NCBI GenBank assembly: GCA_031419715.1
Contig: JANOLJ010000353.1
Coordinates: forward strand, 1 to 36,683
DNA: 36,683 bases
From: JAEMQF01 sp031419715
GTDB lineage: Bacteria > Pseudomonadota > Gammaproteobacteria > Burkholderiales > Burkholderiaceae_C
Reading direction: 5' to 3'
Numbering within the stretch: the first letter of the stretch is position 1; every line of letters starts with the position of its first letter. The notes beneath the pieces were generated by a model, which saw nothing but the letters and a program-made list of their open reading frames with translations, searched no databases and was not told where the DNA came from. Positions 31,354-36,683 of the stretch are shown piece by piece. The translations under genes and the position numbers were made by a program.

Positions 31354-33666
31354 ATGATCAAAGCCACCCGCTGGGCCTGGATCGTCTCGCTGGTTGCCGT
31401 CACGGGCGCGGCACTCGTGCTCGCGTTCCTGTTGTCTTTCGCGACGAATTCTCCCGCCCTGTACGAGCGCCACTACCTGTGGTTGTTCTGGCTGAACGTC
31501 GCGGTCGCCGGGTTGCTCGCACTGGTCATCGTCATCGCCTCGGCGCGCCTGGTGATACGCCTGCGTCGGCGCAAGTTCGGCAGCCGCTTGCTGCTCAAGC
31601 TGGCGGCGATCTTCGCCACGGTGGGCGTGATTCCGGGCGTGCTGATCTACACCGTGAGTTTCCAGTTCGTTTCGCGCAGCATCGAAAGCTGGTTCGACGT
31701 TCGCGTCGAAGGCGCGCTCGACGCCGGCCTGAACCTGGGGCGCGCGACGCTGGACGCGCGCGTCAAGGAACTCGGCGAGCGCACTCGCGCCGCCGCCGAG
31801 CAGCTCGCCGAGCCCGGCGCGATTCGTCCCCTGGCGCTGGAGCGGCTGCGCGAGCGGCTCGATGCGCGAGATGTCGCCATCACCGGCTCGGCGGGCCAGA
31901 CGCTCGTCGCCGCAGGCGGGTCCGCGACCACCTTCTTGCCCGACCGACCGACACCGACGATGCTGCGCCAGGCGCGTCTGGCGCGGGTGATCAGTCAGCT
32001 CGAAGGACTGGACGAAGACAATCCTGCCGCAGCGGTCAGCGCACGCGTGCGCGCGCTGGCGTTGATTCCGAGCCGTGACTTCGGCTTGGGTGATCAAGAA
32101 CGGTTCCTGCTCGTCACGCAGGCCCTGCCACCCGACCTGGCGGTGAACGCGCTGGCCGTGCAGGCGGCATATCGCGAGTATCAACAGCGCGCCCTGGCGC
32201 GCGACGGGCTGCGCCGCATGTACATCGGCACGCTGACCCTGGCCCTCGTGCTGGCCGTGTTCGCCGCCGTGTTGCTCGCCGCACTGCTGGGCAACCAGCT
32301 CGCGCGGCCGCTGCTGCTATTGGCCGAGGGCGTGCGCCAGGTGGCGCGCGGCGACTTGAGCGCCAAACCCGTGTTCGCGTCACGCGACGAACTCGGCGGC
32401 CTGACGCGCTCATTCGCCGAGATGACGCAGCAGCTCGCCGACGCGCGCGGCCTGGTGCAACGCAGCGTGGTCCAGGTCGAAGGCGCGCGCGCCGATCTGC
32501 AGACAATCCTCGACAACCTCAGCACCGGCGTGATCGTCTTCGACAGCAAGGGCCGAATCGACACTGCCAACCCGGGTGCAACGCGCATCTTGCGCCTGCC
32601 GCTGGCCGCATACCGGCGGCGCCGCCTGGACGAAGTGCCGGGCCTGGCCGATTTCGGCAAGGCGATCGAACTCCGCTTCGAGCTGCACGCCAGCAGCGCC
32701 GACGCCGACGAGCAAACCCATTGGCAAGATTCGTTCGAGCTTGCCACGCCAGGCGCGCCTGACGCCACCGCGGCCCGGGCGACCGAGCCGCGCAACCGCA
32801 TGACCCTGCTGGTGCGCGGCGCACCGATGCCGCAAGGCGCGCGCCTGCTCGTGTTCGACGACATCAGCGAGGTCGTGTCGGCGCAGCGCAGCCTGGCCTG
32901 GAGCGAAGTGGCACGGCGCCTGGCGCATGAAATCAAGAACCCGCTGACGCCGATTCAGTTGTCCGCCGAGCGGCTTCAGCTCAAGCTCGAGTCCAAACTG
33001 AGCGGCACCGACCAGGCCATGTTGACCCGCTCCGTGAGCACCATCGTCAACCAGGTCCAGGCGATGAAAACGCTGGTCAATGAATTTCGCGACTACGCGC
33101 GCCTGCCCGCGGCCGTGATGGTGTCGCTGGAACTGAACGCGTTGGTCAGCGAAGTTCTCGCGCTGTACTCTCCCGCGCAAGACGCCAACCGCCTGCACAC
33201 CGACCTCGACGCAGGGCTGCCCCCCATCCTGGGCGACAGCACGCAATTGCGCCAGATCATCCACAACCTGGTGCAGAACGCCCTTGAGGCCGTGGCGGAC
33301 CGCGCTGACGGCCGAGTGCGCGTCGTGACCGAAACTTCGCGTAACGAACACGGCGAGCCGCGCGCGGTGCGCCTGCAAGTCATCGACAATGGCCCGGGAT
33401 TTCCGGAAAAGGTGCTACAGCGTGCATTCGAACCCTATGTCACGACCAAGAGCAAAGGCACAGGCCTGGGCTTGGCCGTGGTGAAAAAGATCGCCGACGA
33501 ACACGGCGCGCGCGTGCGCATCGCCAACCTCGGCCAAGCGCCCACAGGCGCGGCTGAGCCCAGCGCGGCGCATGGCGCGCAAGTTTCGATATCATTTTCC
33601 AAACTCGCGCCGGGCAACAGCCCCGCGGCCGCGGCAACACCTGCGGCGGCGAACAGCGCGCACTGA
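31354..33666 (+). CDS. ntrY: Sensor histidine kinase, NtrY-like
   Basis: A 770-residue membrane kinase of the NtrY family, which in relatives senses nitrogen, redox or envelope state. It has two N-terminal membrane helices, a third near residue 88 (KLAAIFATVGVIPGVLIY) and another near 290-315. Then come a HAMP linker (GDLSAKPVFASRDELGGLT), a PAS-like region (LQTILDNLSTGVIVFDSKGRI), the HisKA domain with His525 in RRLAHEIKNPLTPIQLSAERL, and an HATPase with LVQNALEA, IDNGPGFP and SKGTGLGLAVVKKI. An Ala/Pro-rich tail ends the chain. The partner ntrX begins five bases after its stop. Confidence 0.93.
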   Translation: MIKATRWAWIVSLVAVTGAALVLAFLLSFATNSPALYERHYLWLFWLNVAVAGLLALVIVIASARLVIRLRRRKFGSRLLLKLAAIFATVGVIPGVLIYTVSFQFVSRSIESWFDVRVEGALDAGLNLGRATLDARVKELGERTRAAAEQLAEPGAIRPLALERLRERLDARDVAITGSAGQTLVAAGGSATTFLPDRPTPTMLRQARLARVISQLEGLDEDNPAAAVSARVRALALIPSRDFGLGDQERFLLVTQALPPDLAVNALAVQAAYREYQQRALARDGLRRMYIGTLTLALVLAVFAAVLLAALLGNQLARPLLLLAEGVRQVARGDLSAKPVFASRDELGGLTRSFAEMTQQLADARGLVQRSVVQVEGARADLQTILDNLSTGVIVFDSKGRIDTANPGATRILRLPLAAYRRRRLDEVPGLADFGKAIELRFELHASSADADEQTHWQDSFELATPGAPDATAARATEPRNRMTLLVRGAPMPQGARLLVFDDISEVVSAQRSLAWSEVARRLAHEIKNPLTPIQLSAERLQLKLESKLSGTDQAMLTRSVSTIVNQVQAMKTLVNEFRDYARLPAAVMVSLELNALVSEVLALYSPAQDANRLHTDLDAGLPPILGDSTQLRQIIHNLVQNALEAVADRADGRVRVVTETSRNEHGEPRAVRLQVIDNGPGFPEKVLQRAFEPYVTTKSKGTGLGLAVVKKIADEHGARVRIANLGQAPTGAAEPSAAHGAQVSISFSKLAPGNSPAAAATPAAANSAH

Positions 33667-33671
33667 GCACC

Positions 33672-34358
33672 ATGGCCACCATTCTTGTAGTTGACGACGA
33701 ACTGGGCATTCGCGCCCTGCTCTCGGAAATCCTGACCGATGAAGGCCACAGCGTCGAGGTGGCGGAAAACGCCGCGGAGGCGCGCGCCTGTCGCCAGCGC
33801 ATCCGCCCCGACCTCGTGTTGCTCGACATTTGGATGCCCGATGTGGACGGCATCACCTTGCTCAAGGAATGGGGCGCCGCCTCGATGCTGACGATGCCCG
33901 TCATCATGATGAGCGGCCACGGCACGATCGACACCGCCGTCGAGGCCATCAAGTTCGGCGCGCTGGCCTTCCTCGAAAAACCGGTGACGTTGCAAAAGCT
34001 GCTGCGCGCGGTCGAGCAGGGGCTGAGCAAGCCTGGAGTGAGCCATGCCGTCGCGGACCGTTCGATGCACACGGGGCTTGGCTCCGGCAGCGCCACACCC
34101 CTGACCAGCAGCGCGATGCTGCCGTTGGCGCCGTTGCTGCTCGGCCCGCAATCTGAACAAAGCTTCGACCTGGACCGGCCGCTGCGCGAAGCGCGCGATG
34201 CCTTTGAGAAGAGCTACTTCGAATTCCACCTCGCCCAGGAAAACGGCAGCATGACGCGCGTGGCCGAGAAAACCGGCCTGGAGCGCACCCACCTGTACCG
34301 CAAGCTCAAGCAACTCGGCGTGGACCTCACGCGCAACAAACGCGCGAGCACGGTGTAG
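33672..34358 (+). CDS. NtrX-like response regulator lacking the AAA+ domain (receiver plus Fis-type HTH)
   Basis: A 228-residue response regulator directly following ntrY. The receiver has Asp8-Asp9, phospho-acceptor Asp52 (LLDIWMPDVDG) and Lys103 (FLEKPVT). A flexible stretch (about 120-165) takes the place of the whole sigma-54 interaction AAA+ domain found in classical NtrX; there is no Walker A or GAFTGA motif. The C-terminus (185-217) is a Fis-type HTH (FHLAQENGSMTRVAEKTGLE... LYRKLKQLGVDL). It therefore cannot activate sigma-54 promoters in the usual way and probably acts as a simple DNA-binding regulator. I see no frameshift or breakpoint, so the short form appears to be the natural one. 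Confidence 0.92.
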   Translation: MATILVVDDELGIRALLSEILTDEGHSVEVAENAAEARACRQRIRPDLVLLDIWMPDVDGITLLKEWGAASMLTMPVIMMSGHGTIDTAVEAIKFGALAFLEKPVTLQKLLRAVEQGLSKPGVSHAVADRSMHTGLGSGSATPLTSSAMLPLAPLLLGPQSEQSFDLDRPLREARDAFEKSYFEFHLAQENGSMTRVAEKTGLERTHLYRKLKQLGVDLTRNKRASTV

Positions 34359-34362
34359 TGCT

Positions 34363-34379
34363 CGCGGCGCTTCGCCGCG
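34363..34379 (+). terminator. GC hairpin between ntrX and tRNA-Phe
   Basis: CGCGGCG and CGCCGCG form a perfect 7-bp stem with a 3-base loop, five bases after the ntrX-like stop. No T-run follows, so it is a weak terminator candidate. Confidence 0.4.
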
Positions 34380-34390
34380 CGACCCTCGGC

Positions 34391-34396
34391 TAGAAT
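34391..34396 (+). promoter_or_regulatory. Likely -10 box of the tRNA-Phe gene
   Basis: TAGAAT (five of six consensus bases) lies 14 bases before the mature tRNA 5' end, the usual place for a tRNA promoter. The -35 region overlaps the upstream hairpin and is not clear. Confidence 0.5.
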
Positions 34397-34410
34397 GCGC
34401 GGCTCACGGC

Positions 34411-34486
<76 letters not shown>

Positions 34487-34657
34487 CGGATTCAATGGGT
34501 TACCAGGGGTAGCGATTCCTAACTACTTTTGGTTTTGATGGCGCCATGTAAGCGCCTGTGTAAGCAGATTCGGACAGAACGGTGAGCTGCCCAAATCGCG
34601 CTCTTGTCGCCGTACCCCCCGCTGGCGGGCTCACATCAAGCAGGACAAGTGGCATCG
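34487..34657. other. Intergenic stretch after tRNA-Phe; candidate integration border
   Basis: This 171-base stretch holds no convincing gene. It is less GC-rich than the preceding region (ctaactacttttggttttg). The tRNA 3' end is the kind of site used by tyrosine integrases, but I see no integrase and no second copy of the tRNA 3' end within the window. An island border is therefore only a possibility. Confidence 0.3.
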
Positions 34658-34790
34658 ATGAATCCAATCTTGATCCGTCGAGTGGTGCGCGCCGCAGCGC
34701 TCTGGATCAGCATGGGCCTGGTGGGCGGATGCGGTGGTGGCTCGGGGTCTTCATCGCCCGCGGTAACCGCGCCGACGATCACGATCCAGC

Positions 34791-34802
34791 CAGTCAGTCA
34801 GT
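34791..34802. repeat. Tetranucleotide repeat CAGT x3 at the frameshift
   Basis: Three perfect CAGT copies lie just after the lipoprotein signal. With two copies the frame would read CAG CCA GTC AGT ATC ACA GTC, giving QPVSITV, which aligns with QPISVTV of the second Ig-like domain. The third copy shifts the frame. Confidence 0.85.
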
Positions 34803-35404
34803 ATCACAGTCATCGATGGGCAAACGGCAACATTTACGGTTGCCGCGAACGGCACGGAACCCCTCATCTACCAATGGCGGCGCAATGGCGTCGGAATCTC
34901 CGGGGCCACGGGATCAACCTACAGCACTACTGCCACCGGAATCCCTGACAACGGTGCGCTGTACAGCGTTGTCGTCGGCAACGGCGCCGGCAGCACGGCA
35001 AGTGCCGAAGCGACATTGACGGTCATGGGCTTCGCTCCGAGCATTGCATCCCAGCCTATAAGCGTCACTGTGTTCGCTGGCCAGACCGCGACCTTTTCTG
35101 TCGCTGTCAATGGGACCGGACCACTCACCTACCAGTGGCGCAAGAACGGTGGCGCTATCGCAGGAGCTACGAGTGCGAGTTACACCACAGCCCCCGCTTT
35201 GTTGGCCGACAACGGTGCAAGTTTCTCCGTGGTAGCTACCAACTCGCAGGGCAGCGCGACGAGCGCTAGTGCCATGCTAACGGTGACCCAGCCGGTCGCC
35301 TGGGTGGTCAGCACGCTTGCGGGCAGCGCCCCCTTTTCCGGCAGCGCCGACGGCGCCGGGTCGGAAGCGCGCTTTTTGTTCCCGAGTGGCGTGGCGACCG
35401 ACAG

Positions 35405-35585
35405 AGCGGGGAATGTCTATGTGGGAGATACCAACAACCACACAATTCGCAAGATTACGTCCGCTGGAATGGTGAGTACGCTTGCGGGCGCGGTGGGCCA
35501 ATTCGGTAGTGTGGACGGCACCGGGATGGCCGCACGATTTACGTCTCCGTACGGGGTGGCCACCGATAGCGTGGGCAATGTCTTG
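35405..35585 (+). repeat. Near-identical direct repeat, copy 1 (pairs with 35900-36080)
   Basis: About 180 bases across the unit 1/2 junction recur 495 bases downstream, which is exactly three repeat units. Only scattered base changes separate the copies, which indicates recent duplication or gene conversion inside the NHL array. Confidence 0.85.
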
Positions 35586-35899
35586 GTCGTGGACTACGGC
35601 AACCACACGATACGTACGATTTCACCCACAGGAGTGGTCAGCACGCTTGCGGGCGCGGCTGGCGATTCCGGGAGCGCCGACAGCGCTGGGTCGGTAGCGC
35701 GCTTTTACTTCCCGAGGGGCGTGGCAACCGACAGTGGAGGGAATGTATACGTGGCAGACACCGGCAACCAAACCATCCGCAAGATTACGTCCGCAGGTGT
35801 GGTGAGCACTCTTGCTGGGGCACCGGGCCAACAAGGCAACACCGACAGTACGGGGACGGCGGCTCGCTTTTCCAACCCCGTAGGCGTGGCCACCGACAG

Positions 35900-36080
35900 C
35901 GCGGGCAATGTCTATGTGGGCGATGCCAGCAACCACACAATTCGCAAGATTACGTCCGCTGGAATGGTGAGTACGCTTGCGGGCGCGGCGGGGCAATTCG
36001 GTAGTGTGGACGGCACCGGGATGGCCGCACGCTTTGCGTCTCCGTACGGGGTGGCCACCGATAGCGTGGGCAATGTGTTT
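35900..36080 (+). repeat. Near-identical direct repeat, copy 2 (pairs with 35405-35585)
   Basis: This second copy spans the unit 4/5 junction and shares long exact stretches with copy 1, such as cacaattcgcaagattacg. Confidence 0.85.
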
Positions 36081-36300
36081 GTAGCGGACTTTGGTAACTA
36101 CACCATCCGCAAGATCACATCCGACGGGGCAGTGAGCACGATTGCGGGTACTGCGGGTTCCGGTAGCGGCGATGTCCCGGTATCGCATTTTTATTTCCCG
36201 ACAGGCGTGGCAACCGACAGTGCGGGGAATGTCTATGTAGCTGACCATACCAATCACACGATCCGTAAGGTCTCGCCTGCTGCGCCGGCTGCACCAATCA

Positions 36301-36465
36301 TCAGCGCCCAAAACCCACAAGTGTCGGGAGTCTCAGTGGGACGAGCAGCCGCCCTACTCTGGCAGCGATTCTGAATGCCTCCTCGCGCTGCTGTGGCGTT
36401 GCCGCTTGCAGCATCCTGGCGAGCTTGGGCGATGGCTGTGCGGGTGGCTTCTTGGCTGGTTTCAT
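36301..36465 (-). CDS. Small hypothetical protein, Lys/Ala-rich
   Basis: A possible 54-residue protein starting MKPAKKPPAQPSPKLARMLQ with a predicted helix (LARMLQAATPQQREEAFRIAARV) and a Leu/Pro-rich end. The ATG at 36465 overlaps the stop of the upstream minus-strand ORF by four bases (ATGA), and GGGAG lies about ten bases upstream. Both features argue that it is real. Against it, the gene overlaps the 3' end of the NHL lipoprotein gene on the other strand by 74 bases, so one of the two ends may be wrong. I recognise no family. Confidence 0.45.
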   Translation of the reverse strand: MKPAKKPPAQPSPKLARMLQAATPQQREEAFRIAARVGRLLVPLRLPTLVGFGR

Positions 36466-36683
36466 GTTCTTTGCGCTCCCTTCTTCCAGAACCATTCTCG
36501 AAGCATTCGCGCCGCAGCCATTTGCGAGGCACACACCAGCAGCAAGAGCACTGACGAGTTGAGCGATGTTCCTTCGGGCGTCGTTTGCTCACCAGGGAGC
36601 AGCAGCAGAACTACTGGCATCGGAGCGATGAAACTCCAGCCGAGCACAGCGCCTCGATAGGTTGCCAAGTCGCCGCGGGCCGA
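36462..36683 (-). CDS. Hypothetical membrane protein (N-terminus beyond right edge)
   Basis: The frame is open from the right edge to a TGA at 36462 and codes for at least 73 residues. Two hydrophobic segments are visible: LGWSFIAPMPVVLLLLPG and SSVLLLLVCASQMAAARM, followed by a basic tail (REWFWKKGAQRT). This is the look of a small inner-membrane protein. A TTG at 36668 could be the start, but the frame continues past the edge, so it may be longer. The stop overlaps the ATG of the next small ORF. No family is recognised. Confidence 0.45.
   Translation of the reverse strand, partial: SARGDLATYRGAVLGWSFIAPMPVVLLLLPGEQTTPEGTSLNSSVLLLLVCASQMAAARMLREWFWKKGAQRT

Larger units (their letters stand above)
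35307..36284 (+). repeat. Six tandem NHL-type repeats of 165 bp
   Basis: Units start at 35307, 35472, 35637, 35802, 35967 and 36132; the last is slightly shorter. Each codes for VSTLAG, an ARF-x-x-P turn, GVATD, GNV-x-V-x-D and TIRKI. Six blades fit a closed beta-propeller. Units 1-2 and 4-5 are much more alike at DNA level than the others. Confidence 0.88.
34658..36374 (+). pseudogene. Frameshifted lipoprotein with two Ig-like domains and six NHL-type repeats
   Basis: Read with one frame correction, this encodes a surface or periplasmic lipoprotein of about 570 residues. The ATG at 34658 starts MNPILIRRVVRAAALWISMG with a lipobox ending LVGGC and a Gly/Ser linker. Ig-like domain 1 (TVIDGQTATFTVAANG... 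YQWRRNGVGISGAT) and domain 2 (TVFAGQTATFSVAVNG... YQWRKNGGAIAGAT) are close copies. Six units of about 55 residues follow (VSTLAG... ARF... GVATDS.GNVYVAD.. NHTIRKI), as in NHL beta-propellers. The frame breaks at 34791-34802, where CAGT occurs three times; removing one copy restores a continuous protein. The remaining open frame from 35016 lacks the signal peptide. It could be a phase-variable gene, a true pseudogene or a sequencing error. The last 25 residues (after position 36284) match no repeat. Confidence 0.78.

Noticed and set aside
35307..36284. Regular spacing of repeats suggesting a CRISPR array
   Set aside because: The 165-bp periodicity codes for an in-frame 55-residue protein repeat and has no short repeat-spacer structure.

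Overview
The window is a gene-dense stretch of chromosome from a high-GC betaproteobacterium. It is most likely from the order Burkholderiales (Comamonadaceae/Sphaerotilaceae-like). I base this on codon use, on the many GTG/TTG starts, and on gene orders I associate with that group: rsmB-DUF4390-ntrY-ntrX, ybeD-lipB-lipA, ybeZ-ybeY, and hemB with a small RNA beside it. This is judged from memory of families, not from a search.

Layout, left to right. Positions 1-3633 (minus) hold a peptide/opine-type ABC importer, cut by the left edge: binding protein, permease B, permease C. A zinc deacylase of the aspartoacylase/succinylglutamate desuccinylase family (3765-4727) diverges from it. Next come a wax ester synthase/diacylglycerol acyltransferase (minus) and a divergent acyl-CoA-binding protein (plus), a small acyl-CoA module. 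A decayed kinase/receiver protein follows (6763-7896). A long minus-strand run then covers 17772 down to 7914. In transcription order it reads HemJ, VanZ-like membrane protein, 2Fe-2S ferredoxin, alpha/beta hydrolase, D-Ala-D-Ala carboxypeptidase, D-amino acid transaminase, YbeD, LipB, LipA, DMT exporter, DUF4197 protein and an ATP-grasp enzyme. Many junctions are 4-base overlaps, which suggests one or two long operons linking cell-wall D-alanine handling with lipoate synthesis.

Between hemJ (minus) and hemB (plus) lies a convincing non-coding RNA gene on the minus strand. It has a promoter, a hairpin with an anti-Shine-Dalgarno CCUCCC loop, a second hairpin and a rho-independent terminator. 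After hemB come ybeY and phoH/ybeZ (minus), then a 7TM-type histidine kinase with its LuxR-type response regulator (plus), then ruvA. A three-gene minus-strand cassette, probably for copper (DUF2946, TonB receptor, PCu(A)C chaperone), separates ruvA from ruvB. After ruvB are folE (minus) and the plus-strand group rsmB, DUF4390, ntrY, ntrX. This NtrX lacks the AAA+ domain.

A tRNA-Phe gene (34411-34486) marks a change in character. Beyond it is a lipoprotein gene with two Ig-like domains and six 55-residue NHL-type repeats, broken by a third copy of the tetranucleotide CAGT, followed by two small ORFs of unknown function at the right edge. This end looks like accessory DNA. I see no CRISPR array, insertion sequence, integrase or rRNA.

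The points most worth following are the small RNA beside hemJ/hemB, the CAGT frameshift with the NHL block duplication, the kinase/receiver relic with a Glu at the phospho-acceptor position, and the copper cassette lodged between ruvA and ruvB.
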